Source of the DNA: Craterostigma plantagineum
Taxonomy: Eukaryota > Streptophyta > Magnoliopsida > Lamiales > Linderniaceae
DNA: 64,000 bases
NCBI GenBank assembly: GCA_027422505.1
Contig: JAPQWV010000657.1
Span: 62,001-126,000, forward strand
Direction of reading: 5' to 3'
The notes under the pieces are model-generated. The model did not search any database. It worked only from the letters and a program-made list of their open reading frames with translations, and was not told the origin of the DNA. Below, in pieces: positions 1-10,583 of this stretch (positions are counted from its first letter, which is position 1; each line of letters starts with the position of its first letter). Made by a program: the position numbers and the translations under genes.

Positions 1-1239
1 AATCGCCGTCGATTCGGGCCCGAGACGCCTGGTTCATGGAGAAGATAAAGTAAAGACATAAATAATACATAGTTGATACCTTCAGCGGGGTGTGGATCAT
101 GCCGATTTCTTCGACTCTTCGAGATAGCCCGATTAGAATTTTGTGTTGGGGGAGGCTTTGTCTCGGCAATGCCGTGGGCATAACTAGCGCAGCCCCGGCT
201 CACTCGGGGACAGCCAACACTACCGTGACAAACTTAGGAGCATATCAGCACAAGTTCTGTAGGCCCAGAGACGGGTTTGGAAAATTCCTGCATTCAAAAA
301 CCTCGGGAAGAAACATAAGCGTACGATGTATCTCTCAGTCACATATTCCGTCGAGCGTTCATTAATTTGTCCGAAAGCATGTCATCACAAGGAAGAATGG
401 CCGATAGAGAGATATTGACAACCCCGTGTAATTTACTTAATTTCAGCCATTAGTAGTCTAATAAAATAACTTTCAAAGACCCATGACGGTTCACTCAAGC
501 GGCCCCTATGAAATTTTAAATAACCCCAATCTTAAAAATATCATCTTGCTCCCTTAGACTTAAGATTTAACCATATCCGATCCGAAAAAGAGATAACAGG
601 CTTGGTCCATTATTTAAAATATTTTCCCTCAGAGCCCCAAAATGTTTCATAAAAAACTCACAGACCGACTACTCTTTACGACCGGCAGCAGATCTGCCCT
701 CGCCCGTGTTGATGCGACCATTGTCGTCACAGTGGAGGTCTGAGGATTGTGCCGGTGGTGGTTTTCCGCTGAGAAATTAGGACATCGTGAGGTTATCGAA
801 TTTTCCCGCCGAACCATCTCTGCTCAAATCAGCGCCCGCCCGGTGGGGTCGGGTATGTGAGGCGAGGATGTGAATGGGCCCGATAGCGGGATCGGCCCAA
901 TGGCAGTCGCGTTCGGGTCGACATGTATGGCTGAAAATGCGGGGAACGGGTCGTTCCGGCGACTGCGATAGATCTGCTTAGTGGTGGTTGTGTGCGGTCG
1001 TCCCACCCCCCGTTCAGCGATAGTCTCTTCGAGGCAGCGCTGGTGAATTGAGCCTCAAGGACGCGCACTTTATGTTCAGACCTTGGCTGATTTTTCGTTG
1101 GTTGTGGCTGGTCTCGAATCGCCCATGGTGGTGGTCTTAGTCGACGGCGAGGGGAGGTCATGATGATCAACGACTTCGGTGTGGACAGATTTTCTACGCA
1201 TTGTGATTTTTTAAGAACGTTCCGACATACGGCACCAAT
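1..1239 (-). mobile_element. Internal leader of a Tat-clade Ty3/gypsy element (partial, runs off left edge)
   Basis: Read on the minus strand, this stretch starts right after an LTR end with a primer-binding-type sequence at 1219-1239 (ATTGGTGCCGTATGTCGGAA). That resembles the TGGCGCC...TGTGGGAA junction known from plant Tat/Ogre elements. Beyond it I see an open frame of up to 168 codons (1335-829 minus), rich in Arg, Pro and Ser, with no domain I recognise; it may be the degenerate start of gag. From 828 down to 1 I see no supported gene. Confidence 0.5.
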
Positions 1240-1939
1240 TGATGTGTTCCGATAAATCCTCACCCGTGCCGGCGCGCCAAGTGGACCGTTTCTTTCAATC
1301 GGAGCTCGTAAGATACCTGAAATATCAGAAAACACGCTGACAAAGGCGCCATTTCGGCGACGCCCCTCCGACGTTCAAGTCAGAAATTCGTTCGTAAAAG
1401 TCTAAAGCGTATAAAATAAGATAACTAAAGGCAGTATAAATGAGATGTTCAGCTGCTATGAGAGGCGATTCGCGACATGGGCAGTTTTGTCGTTGTCGCA
1501 GTTTTCTTCCGGCGGGAAATGGAGACTAATATGGGATGGCAGTTAGTAATATGGAGAGATCAGAGATGATGAGTCGTTGATGATAGAGTTGGAGATCCAA
1601 TCATTGATGGGGGATCGAACGAGAGATAGTAATAGGAGTTAGTTGAAGAATGAATCTTGTTCTCCCCCAAGCTTGTTTATATATTACACATGTGGCTGAG
1701 ATCACACGATTTGGGCTAGTGGGATCTTTGTAACCAACCACTCTTGTCGATGATTAGTGGTTCATAACAATGGTGACTTGGTGACTTGGCTCTTGTCCAC
1801 GTTGACTTACTCCTCCGGGTTAGTTCCCGAGCGCGTTCTTTTCCCGGGGGATATTTCCGAGGGAAAAATACCTTCCCGCTCTTATTAGCAACGTCTTTTC
1901 TACCCGCTAATATTTTATGGATAAAACTCGAGGGTAACA
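1240..1939 (-). mobile_element. Tat-clade gypsy LTR, 700 bp
   Basis: On the minus strand the segment begins TGTTACCC (plus 1932-1939) and ends ACATCA (plus 1240-1245), so it has TG...CA ends. A TATA-like TAATATATAAAC lies about 250 bases in (plus 1679-1690). It is followed by the primer-binding-type sequence at 1219-1239 and preceded by a purine-rich tract at 1940-1960. Ends, TATA and flanking signals together support an LTR; the exact clade is an inference from the primer-binding site. Confidence 0.6.
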
Positions 1940-1960
1940 ATAGTCACCCCCACAAATATT
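1940..1960 (-). other. Polypurine-tract-like sequence before LTR
   Basis: On the minus strand the bases just before the LTR start contain GTGGGGGTGACTAT, which resembles the second-strand primer (PPT) normally found before a 3' LTR. It is odd here because the same LTR is followed by a primer-binding site, which normally follows a 5' LTR. Confidence 0.45.
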
Positions 1961-2129
1961 CCAAAAAGAGTATAGTGAGTTTTGGACGTAGTAAGTAAAA
2001 TATTCGAGTTTGGGAGAAAAGAGGCTCTTGTCTCGCAAAGATTTTTGTTACGTCTTGTTCGAGGATGTTCAACCTATTCTCGCGGGTCATGTTTACTCGG
2101 GCATTACTTGAGCAACTCGTTCGTTCGAG

Positions 2130-2517
2130 GACTTAAGAATATTTCCCTGCCTCGTTCATCGAGGACTTGGGAATTTTCGTGCCTCATTCCTCGATGACTT
2201 AGAGATTTTCGTGCCTCATTCATCGAGAACTTAGGCATTTTTCGTGCCTCATTCATCGAGGACTTAGGAATTTTTCGTGCCTCATTCATCGAGGACTTAG
2301 AGATTTTCGTGCCTCTTTCATCGAGGACTTGAGAATTTTCATGCCTTGTTCATCGAGGACTTAGAGATTTTTGTGCCTCTTTCATCGAGGACTTTTATCA
2401 TCCCTTTTCATCAGGGTCTTCTCAATCACGCCTCCTTCATCGAGGGCCTTTATCATCCCTTTTCATCAGGGTCTTCTCAATCGCGGCTCATTCATCGAGG
2501 GCCTCTATCAGCAACGT
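2130..2517. repeat. Tandem-repeat array, about 35-bp and 59-bp units
   Basis: The motif TTCATCGAGGACTTAG with TTTTCGTGCCTC recurs every 30-40 bases from about 2130 to 2395, with degenerate copies at the edges. It then changes to a longer unit of about 59 bases (TTTATCATCCCTTTTCATCAG at 2392 and again near 2451). Short ORFs across it merely reflect the repetition. Tandem arrays near the 3' LTR are known in Tat/Ogre elements, which fits the neighbouring LTR. Confidence 0.8.
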
Positions 2518-2619
2518 CTTTTCCTAGGGGATATCTTCGAGGGAAAAATACCTTCCCGCTCTTATTAGCAACGTCTTTTCTACCCGCTAATATTTTACGG
2601 ATAAAACCCGAGGGTAACA

Positions 2620-3469
2620 GACACAGATTTACATACCCAGGGCAAATTACATTTCAAGTCCCAAACATATTATTTTAGTCCCTGCAGTTACTTTTCGGTC
2701 CCTAATAGTTTTCAATACAGTCCTGAAAGTTCTGATCTAGTCCTAACTTTGAATTTAACCCCAAAACATTCAATTTTATTGAATTCTCACTCATTTACGA
2801 GATTTTACGTTTTCAAATTTTTGTTTAGTTGTTTTTACAAGTTCCTCGTCACAGAACCAGTTTTTCGCTCACAAAACCTTTGGCGAACGAAAAACTTGAT
2901 TTTAAAAGGTTTAGATATTAAAGTCTCAAAACGACGACGTGTTATCAAATTACACTTAAAGTCAAACTTTTCGAGTGAAAGTCTAATTTTCTTTTGCGGT
3001 CAAAGTAATCAGTCAACGAAAACTAGTTGTACGATCGCAAAACTTTCACGACCGTAAATCTATACGTATTTGTTTGGATTTCAAAACTATTTTCTAAAAA
3101 CTATAACTCATCGAAAAATATAACAACAGAAAACAGTGCTCCCCATCTTTATTCGAAAAACTTCTAATCGAGAATTATTTTCGATCGAAAACAGTACCTT
3201 ACATTGACATTAAAAAAACTTGTTAAATATTTTTCGATTGAAAACAGTAACCTTCCAATTGTCACATTGTAGAAAAAGGTTTTGGAATATACTCTAAGAT
3301 TTTTAAATCAAACCTTATAAACCAAAACTTTTCGAAAATGAAATTTTAAAAGCCAAATATTTTTAATCAATATTAAAAACAATTCAAATCCATAAAACAC
3401 GTCAACGATCAAAATATCCAACCAAAATTTAAAAAGAAGTAAATAAATAAAAATTTTAAAACCAAATGG
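2620..3469. other. AT-rich stretch without a recognised gene
   Basis: The first 130 bases hold a phrase that recurs with variation (AAGTCCCAAA, AGTCCCTGCAG, CGGTCCCTAATAG, AGTCCTGAAAG), of a kind common in plant retrotransposon LTRs. The rest is AT-rich with many TCGAAAA/TTTTCGA words. It may contain the distal part of the copia 3' LTR that starts at 3977, but I cannot place that boundary. Confidence 0.35.
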
Positions 3470-3977
3470 GGCACCTACTCGATTACTCGATCCGACGACA
3501 CAGCTCCGACGACATTGGCTCCGACTTTGACGTACGGCTGAAGGAGTTTGGGCGTCGACTAAGATTAATTGAGAAGGAGTTAGAGAAGAAGTCCAAAAAG
3601 ACCAAGTCACGCTCAAAGAAGCAAAAGACTACAAACTCAGAACAAAAACGCACTTGGCTTTGTGTTGGCCCTTTTATTACCAAACAAGGATCAAAAGAAA
3701 GGATTGAATGTGTAAAACATGAAGAACACCTTGAGTGCGTGTTAGTGTGTATTTTTCTAAGGAAAAGTACAAGGTGGCTTACCTTTAAATTTCTTTTGAT
3801 AAAACCCTAAGTAGGGTAAGGTGGGGCTTTATATACCACAAGTATTTGGTATATTAAAGCCCGGTCCCAAACTCTTACTAATATTCTAAGTCACCCCAAA
3901 CTACTACAACCCACTAAATAAACACATATTAACCCAAGATTACATAAATTAAAGGATGCTACAAAATATTCCTAACA
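3470..3977 (-). mobile_element. 3' LTR (proximal part) of Sirevirus-like copia
   Basis: On the minus strand the end of the third ORF (3987) is followed at once by a purine tract (AAGGGGCAGAT) and then TGTTAGGAATATTTTG from 3977 downward, the normal layout of PPT and 3' LTR. A strong TATA motif, GGTATATAAAGCCCC, lies at about 3824-3838. The far end of the LTR is unresolved; it may extend below 3470. Confidence 0.55.
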
Positions 3978-3986
3978 ATCTGCCCC

Positions 3987-6900
3987 TTAGCATCCTTTTC
4001 GCTTTGGTGTCCTTGGTGTCTTCTTCTTCTTGGGTTTCTCCACAGCATAGACCGATTTCCTGAGTCCAAGTCTGAACTCGTATGATCGTATCGTTCTTCG
4101 TAATGATATTCGCTCCGAGATGATGTTGATCAGCTTCTCGTACTTCTCCTGGACTTCTGCTTCTTCGAACCGTAGCTGCTCCAGAATCCTTCCGAGTTTG
4201 CTCCGAATGATCAGCAGCATTCCATCGCGGAATTTGGCAATCTCGGATGTTTTCATCAGCCTCTTTTCTCCCTTGTAGTTGATGTAGACCACTGATGGAT
4301 CGTTGTCTTCATTAATTATGTGGCCTTCACCAAGACTTGGGTCGGGGACTTCGAAGGATGGTTTTGTGAAGGTCACCCTTTTCATATTGCTTTCTACCAC
4401 CATTTGAAGATCGTGAGTCGAGTTGAACTTGATTTGGCGCATCATGAATCGCTTAATAGCGACGTATCCCACTTTTAAGTCTGGATTCTGGAGTGTTCCA
4501 AGAAATCTGAAGCTTCCCAGTATCTGATCAACGTCTTCACCTCTGATGTAGGAGAGATCGCCTTCAGTCAGTTCCTCGACCGTTCCATCTTCTCGCTGCA
4601 CTTTGTAGATAGGATATTCATAGAAGTCAAGACGACCTCGCCGTACCCCCAAGATTTTGCTGATTCTGGGCTTTTCCTTCTCTTCTCTTCTAAGAGTGTC
4701 AACGTTAGTATCTTTTCCCCTCCACACAAGCCCTCTGCGAAGACAGAGCAGGTATCGTATAGCGGTTGATCTCGAGAGATGAGTTAGGCCTCTTAGATCA
4801 AGCTCGTCTAACGTCTTGATCCTATCTTCCTTCCTCCAGATTCTTCTCCGTATCTCTTCTTGATATGGAGCGATCACTTTGACATTTTCCCACGGTGGCT
4901 TCTGTTCTTCTCCTATCTTCGACTTCGAGGGGGACACTCCTTATTAATGATGACGTGTTTGAGAAGCTCGAGAAGTTCTGGATTGTCTGCTTCGTAGTCT
5001 TCACCTTCCTTGAGTTCATCATCGTCGATAAGGGTCAGGCTAACGTTTGCCCTCATCAAGAAGTATCTGGCATTGTCCAGTAAGCCCTTGGTCAAGGCTG
5101 GATGCGTCGGCTTTGTTAACCAATCGTCGTTGAAGATGTATTTTTCTACCGCTGTGTGTGGGTTGTAAAGTGTTTCGAGAGATACGATCGGTTCATTTGA
5201 CTGAAGGGATAGAGTAGGTGAGGATGGAAGATCGGAGGAGGTTCTTGGGTTTGTAAGGCTAGGCGGTGAGAGACTCATGGCTGATGAGGAGGTCGGTTGG
5301 GTTGTCTTGGTAGTAGTTCGAGTAGATTTTCTGGTTTGGGTAGGTGTAGGTGGCCTTGTTTTAGTAGGTGTTTGGGTGGCTCTAGGCTGTGGCTGTGACT
5401 GTTGAGGAGGTTGAGGCCCTGTCTCTCGTGTCTTCTCCCCCTTGGGACGATCCCCACCGTCAGGATGCTCATGTGGTTGTCGGGATGACTGGGCCTCGCC
5501 GGGGTTAGGTGGGTTGAAAGGAAGCTCCAGACGTCTGAGCACCTCCGCTTCGTACTCAGTTAGCTTTGGTGCAGTGCGGATTCGGGCTAGCAGAACATCG
5601 ATGAGTTCCGTGATTGGAACGTTCCACGGGCCGCTGTCAGAGTCAGGAGATGGGTCGGCTTGAGAGGTACGTCTTCTATGACGGGGGCTTTTCCTTTGTC
5701 TCGAGAGGAGGTACCAAGTGCACTGTAAACTCCGCGAGTTGATCATTCAGTCTGGCCTCCGTCACGAACGGGGAAAATAACCTGACAGTGTCACGAAGAC
5801 GTTTGGTCATCACAACATCAGTAGAAGGGACTGATGTGCCGCCTGTTTGCACAGGACTTGAAGAACCGGGGCCACTTAGGCTCACCGTTGACATCAATGC
5901 TGAGACAGGCTCAGATCGATGGCCCAAATCCGTAGCTGCGGTGATGTTGACTACGTCGTGTCTTCTGCTCTGTTCCGTACTAGACTCTAGTACGGAGACA
6001 TTGTGGAGCGTTCGGTCTAGATCACTAAGATCTAGAGGTGCAGAAACTAGAGTAAGTGTCCTAGAAAATGGGAAAATTATGGATGGTGAGGGCACTAGAC
6101 TCGTCGTGAATGAAGAAGGTGCAGTCTGAGGCTGAGGACTGCTTAATACATCTACCCCCTCCGAGTGAGGTGGCGATGGTTGACGTGGTACCTCGTGTGT
6201 ATCTGAAACAATCATCTGTTGGGAGATGATTGAGTGGCTGGGAAGGGTAGTTTGCGCGATTGGACCTGATGTCGCGACTTCTACTCGGGGGAAGACAAAG
6301 TCATCCCCTGCATCTATTGGCTCAGTCCGGCTTATTTGTGACTAGTGAGCTGAGGAGTACGGTCGTGTTTCTGTTTAGTACGTCGTTCCTGTTGTCTGCT
6401 GTTGTCATCCCTTTTGGATTTTCTCTTTTGTTTTGGCTTTGGGGAGGAAGAGCTTCCTAGACCTACATTTGGCTGTGAGGGTTGGCTTGTCCCTGGGTTA
6501 GGTGCAACTGGGAAGTGTTGAACCATGGGAACATCATCAAGGTTGTTGGCTCGTAGGTATGAGGTGCTCCGACTCAGTTGGATCGAGGAGTTGAAGTTGG
6601 TAGTCTGGTATGATCATGACCTCCTGATCAATCTTGTTTTTTGTTGATTGAATTTTGGTGAGCTTTGGAGCTTGATAACCTTTGGCCCTGGGTCGGCGCT
6701 CTATGCCGGGATGAAGATCCACGAAGTGTTGGACGAGACCTTGCCGTCGTAGTTGATCTAGGATGTCCGTCCAGATTAGTTGCGCGACATCATAATGTTT
6801 GTTGAAGACTATTCCATGGAAGATCAGCATGATGTTGCGATACATTTGTCTGACCCAGCATGCTTCGGCGAGAGGCATTTGTTGACACTTAGAAAGAGGG

Positions 6901-7354
6901 TCCGCCAGGGTCAAGGAATGTCTTTTGCCGTGAAGTCAGGGAGGTGAATGGTGTTTTGGGTGTTTGGTTTGTGGCCCATGAATAGGAAGTCCCGAATTAG
7001 GTCATCGTTAGAGGGATGGGGATCATATAGTAGTGAGTATGGTAGGTTTAGTAGGGAGCGTAGAATGGTTGGGGTAAAGACTACTATGGTGTTGTCAATT
7101 TTAGTGGAAAGACGGTTGTTTTTGGGTTATTTGTTGGGTTTTGAAGGGTGGACCAAAATTGTTGGACATATACTTCCGGGACAACCTCGCTTATATTTAG
7201 GGCTGTTTTCAGAGGATGGTTTGCTAGAATTTTGAGAATAATAGGATCTGGACACGAGGTGTTGTCAAAGTCAAGTTGGAAGTTGTTAGGTGTTCTCTGT
7301 GCCCAGTCCTTTGAAACGAAAATCTCATCAATCTGTCGCACCATTTTGATAATT
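3987..7354 (-). pseudogene. Decayed additional (env-like) third ORF of a Sirevirus-like copia
   Basis: A chain of minus-strand open segments lies between the copia pol remnant (9008-10340) and a 3' LTR start at 3977. The segments are 7344-7084, about 7083-6917, 6914-6537, 6526-6332, 6215-5676, 5746-4913 and 4937-3987. They change frame repeatedly, so at least four frameshifts break the gene. The first segment starts MVRQIDEIFV and contains VYVQQFWSTL. The middle is Pro/Ser/Thr-rich. The last segment of 316 codons holds YEYPIYKVQREDGTVEEL, then EIAKFRDGML, and ends in a Lys-rich tail. From memory, proteins of this design (QFWHTL-type N-half, 'I.KFSDGTL'-type C-half) are annotated next to copia pol in Asteraceae. 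That makes it an additional ORF of the retroelement rather than a host gene. I see no membrane segment, so 'env-like' refers to position, not proven function. Confidence 0.6.
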
Positions 7355-8158
7355 CTGTAACATAAGATTAATTGATTAGTGGATTATCGTGTAATGCATC
7401 AAATTTGAAAGTTATGAATAGACGAAATGTTGTTACACTTTAGGACTTAGATAACATTTCATGAGTTTTTGTGTAAATTGAATCGGCCGATGCGAAAGAA
7501 CCTCATAAATTTTAACAAATAATTGACGGGCTCTTCAATTGGTCGATTTGTATTGAGAGAACAATTTGATGTAAGTTTCGAGTAAGGGAATTTCGATTGA
7601 TCGATTCAAATCATGGTTCTTTTATAAGTTGGTTTCGACCGAAACTTGCGAAAATTATGATTTAAATCATGTTATACTTAAGGGACAGTTTCGATTGAAA
7701 ATCCTAAATGTACGAGTTAAATTATAGTAAAATTAGAAGATCCAGTTTCGGCCGAAAGTGAAGTTCAATCGATCGATTCAAATAAAAGTTTCGTTGCACT
7801 TTAGTTTCGATCGAAACTACAGAATAGATGAATTTTATAACGTGGTGTGAGTAAAAGAAAGTTTCGGCCGAAAGTCCTAAGTTAAACGATTGAAATCATA
7901 GCAAAATTGCCATAGCCAGTTTCGGCCGGAAGTAGTGAATCGCGCGATTTAAAAAAAAAAATAGGATAGTTAAAATTGACAGTATCGGCCAATTGAAATG
8001 CGAAATTGAATCTAGAATGAGTTTCGGGCGAATGAAAAACTGAATCGAAACGCAATTGAAGAGCAATTCGAGCTAAATCTCTTAAACCCTAATCTTCGAA
8101 TCCTGCGAAAACAAGAATGATATCAGTAAAAAACTGCAGATTGTATGTTTTTCCTTAC
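7355..8158 (-). other. Putative leader intron of the third ORF
   Basis: On the minus strand a consensus donor, ATTATTG^GTAAGG, sits at 8159/8158. A consensus acceptor, TTATGTTACAG^AATTATC, sits at 7355/7354, ten bases before the ATG of the third ORF at 7344. The 804-base interval carries no ORF and is dense in TTTCGATCGAAA/TTTCGGGCGA words. A second possible acceptor (TTTTCGCAG at 8103) would give only a 56-base intron, short for a plant. Splicing is inferred from sequence only. Confidence 0.4.
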
Positions 8159-8760
8159 CAATAATGGATTTGGAGCTGCAATAATCGGAAAAACAGAGTT
8201 CGTGAGTGACGGTGATGAGATTCGTGTGCTATTGCAGAGAGTTTGTAAGTGAATATGGGGAATCGATGAAGAAAGTCTGTGTTTCGGGCGAAACGCTATA
8301 TATATAAGATGAGTTTCGATCGAAACTGGTTTCGGGCGAGTCTCAGTTTCACCGATAAAAAATCATAAAGGTGTTAAATTTTAGTTTCGATCGATTCAAT
8401 TTAGTTTCGGGCGATGCTCTGTTCGCTGTGTAAAATTATAAAAGGATTTAAGAAAAATTTTCAGTTTCGATCGAAACGTGTTTCGGGCGATTTTCAGTTT
8501 CGCCGAGAAAATTATAAAAGGATTTTAAGAAAATTTTCAGTTTCGATCGAAACGTGTTTCGGGCGATAGAAAGTTTCGCCGAGAAAATATTAGAAATATT
8601 TGAATATTTTAGTTTCGATCATTTAAAGGAGTTTCGGGCGATACTTAGGTTCGTCGAGAAACAATTTGAAATACTTGAATATTAAGTTTCGATCGAATTT
8701 GGGATTTCGCCGAGAAAAATCTTCTTAATGTTTTAGAAATGATTGTCACTGAATTTTACC
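7400..8760. repeat. Dispersed short palindromes (TTTCGATCGAAA / TTTCGGGCGA)
   Basis: Words of the type GTTTCGATCGAAAC, TTTCGGCCGAAAG and TTTCGGGCGA recur dozens of times at irregular spacing. In 8310-8720 they form a looser repeat that also includes GTTTCGCCGAGAAA. Most are self-complementary around CGATCG or CGGCCG. No coding frame spans them. Confidence 0.75.
8159..8306 (-). promoter_or_regulatory. Internal TATA box and leader exon upstream of the third ORF
   Basis: The minus strand reads CTTATATATATAGCG at 8308-8294. About 30 bases downstream begins a C/A-rich leader (ACACAGACTTTCTTCATCG) without ATG codons. The leader runs to the donor site at 8159. TATA, leader, intron and ATG follow one another in the order of an ordinary plant gene, which suggests a subgenomic promoter for the third ORF. 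No transcript evidence is available. Confidence 0.4.
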
Positions 8761-8835
8761 CTATAATGCGATTTGAGAGTAGATTTGATGAAAGATCATA
8801 AAAATTCCCCTTTAATTGGTGCAAAGTGTTCGATG

Positions 8836-8935
8836 ACTCCCCCTAGATTAGTGCATAATTTTTTCAAAACTCCCCCTAGATCCGTGCATAAATTTTTGTG
8901 AGACTCCCCCTAGATACGATAGTAGAATTTTTAAC
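8836..8935. repeat. 34-bp unit repeated three times, each with a purine-tract core
   Basis: ACTCCCCCTAGA recurs at 8836, 8869 and 8903; the first two copies are followed by GTGCATAA(T/A)TTTTT and the third is more diverged. On the minus strand each copy reads TCTAGGGGGAGT, a polypurine-tract-like core, just downstream of the end of copia pol. Confidence 0.8.
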
Positions 8936-9007
8936 AGTCATGGGAAAACATATAGAAAAATTTAGTGACCTATTTACACAATATTGGGTTCATGTAGGGA
9001 CAATCGA

Positions 9008-10342
9008 TCATGTCTTATGGTTCAACATGCCTAACCTAGATACCAAGAATTGGAATCGCTTTTCATCCAATGCCTTAGTGAATAAGTCAGCAAGTTGAAG
9101 ATCTGTGTGAACAAAATGCATTTCGATTGTACCTTGTTCTACATGTTCCTTGATAAAGTGATATCTAATGTCTATATATTTTGTGCGTGAGTGGTGCACT
9201 GGATTACTCGTTATAGCTATTGCACTTTTTGAGTCACTAAAAATTGGAATACGATTTAACTTTATACCAAAATCCGCAGCTGGGTTCTCATCCACAAAAT
9301 TTGTAAACAATAACTCGCAGCAGCGACATATACTGCCTCTGCTGTCGAGGTTGAGACACAATTTTGTTTTCGAGACGACCAGCTTACGAGTTTACCCCCG
9401 AGAAATTGAGCGGCTCCAGAAGTGCTTTTGCTGTCCAGTTTGCATCCCGCGTCATCGGCGTCGGTGTATCCTACGAGTTCAAAAACTTGACTCCATTGGG
9501 TACCATAGACCTAGATTTGGAGTTCCCTTAGGTATTCGAAAATTCTCTTGACGGCGAGCATGTGAGACTCCTTCGGATCAGCTTGACAGCGAGCATAGAG
9601 ACACGTGGAGAACATGATGTCAGGCCGACTGGACGTAAGATACAGCAAGGATCCTATCATGCCTCGATAGATCGTTAGATTAACAGATTTTCCTGATGAA
9701 TCTGCATCAAGTTTGCATGAGGCAGACATGGGAGTGCTGGCAGCTTTTGAGTCGTCCAAGTTGTACTTCTTGAGTATGTCATGAATGTACTTGGACTGAC
9801 TGATGAAAATTCCATCGTGAAGCTGCTTAACTTGAAGGCCTAAGAAGAAGTTTAGTTCTCCCATCATACTCATTGCAAATTTCTGCTTCATTAGGTCTCC
9901 AAAGTTCCTGCACATTCTTGAGTCGTCGACCCGAAGATGATGTCATCTACATAAATCTGTACCAACATAATGTCTGAGCCGTCCTTCTTGATAAAGAGAG
10001 TCGTATCGATCTTCCCTTTTGTGAAGCCAGAGGAGATGAGAAAATCCGAAAGGACCTCGTACCACGCTCTGGGAGCTTGTTTAAGTCCATAGAGAGCTTT
10101 ATCGAGTCTGTAGACGTGGTCTGGAAGTTGTTCGCTTACAAAACCTTCAGGCTGAGATACAAAAACTTCTTCCTTTAGTATTTGATTGAGGAATGCAGTT
10201 TTGACATCCATCTGGTAGACTGTGAAGTTCTTGTGTGCAGCGAAAGCTAAGAAAATCCTGATGGCTTCAATTCTTGCGACTGGAGCATATGTCTCATCAT
10301 AGTCGATTCCTTCCAGTTGATTGTAACCTTTTGCAAATAGTC
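9008..10342 (-). pseudogene. Ty1/copia RT and RNase H remnant (Sirevirus/Tork-like)
   Basis: Minus-strand segments carry the second half of a copia polyprotein. The reverse transcriptase part has [10 protein letters not shown], then MDVKTAFLN (about 10211), [10 protein letters not shown] and the catalytic [10 protein letters not shown] (around 9935-9960). A conserved continuation, FFLGLQVKQ, follows. The RNase H part ends with SRTKYIDIRYHFIKEHV and LADLFTKAL, and stops at 9008. Frame changes near 9890-9915 and 9361-9511 break it. The upstream end is cut at about 10342, in the middle of a motif that is normally KARLVAKGY, so protease and integrase are missing. It shares orientation with the third ORF at 3987-7354, and the two are best read as one element. 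The gag remnant at 15916-16844 may be its separated front. Confidence 0.85.
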
Positions 10343-10583
10343 TTACTTTATTTATGTGATATGACCTGGTAATTGCTAAATCTCTGCTTCTGTACTTTAC
10401 ATAGGAATATTAGCAATTAGACAGGGGGAGCATGCTATGAAATTTTACAAATTTATTTGCTCTGATCATATATCACATGCTTTGATACTTAAACATGATA
10501 CGTGCTTAAATGGCTTCATATCGAGTGTACTCACATGCTTAAGATAGGCATTAATTACTTGTCATCATCAAAAACGGGGAGAT
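10343..10583 (+). mobile_element. 3' non-coding end of a plus-strand copia, with polypurine tracts
   Basis: The stretch carries AGACAGGGGGAGCATG (about 10418) and, just before the LTR, CATCATCAAAAACGGGGAG. This is the sequence style found between pol and the 3' LTR of many plant copia elements. No coding sequence remains in it. Its left edge abuts the minus-strand copia pol at about 10342. Confidence 0.6.

Larger units (their letters stand above)
1838..2619. repeat. 102-bp direct repeats 680 bp apart
   Basis: Positions 1838-1939 and 2518-2619 are near-identical without indels, at an exact offset of 680. Both contain the string AAAATACCTTCCCGCTC and both end GAGGGTAACA. The copy ending at 1939 is the 5' edge of the minus-strand LTR, so the copy at 2518-2619 is a detached LTR edge. 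The interval between them is the tandem array annotated separately. Confidence 0.8.

Noticed and set aside
2130..2517. CRISPR-like regular repeat array
   Set aside because: Units are contiguous and diverged, with no unique spacers, and lie beside an LTR in plant DNA.
3466..3810. 114-codon plus-strand frame, Lys-rich
   Set aside because: Lies antisense within a copia 3' LTR, no domain, and overlaps the minus-strand TATA region.
8103..8158. 56-base intron in the leader of the third ORF
   Set aside because: Shorter than usual plant introns; the acceptor at 7355, just before the ATG, fits better.
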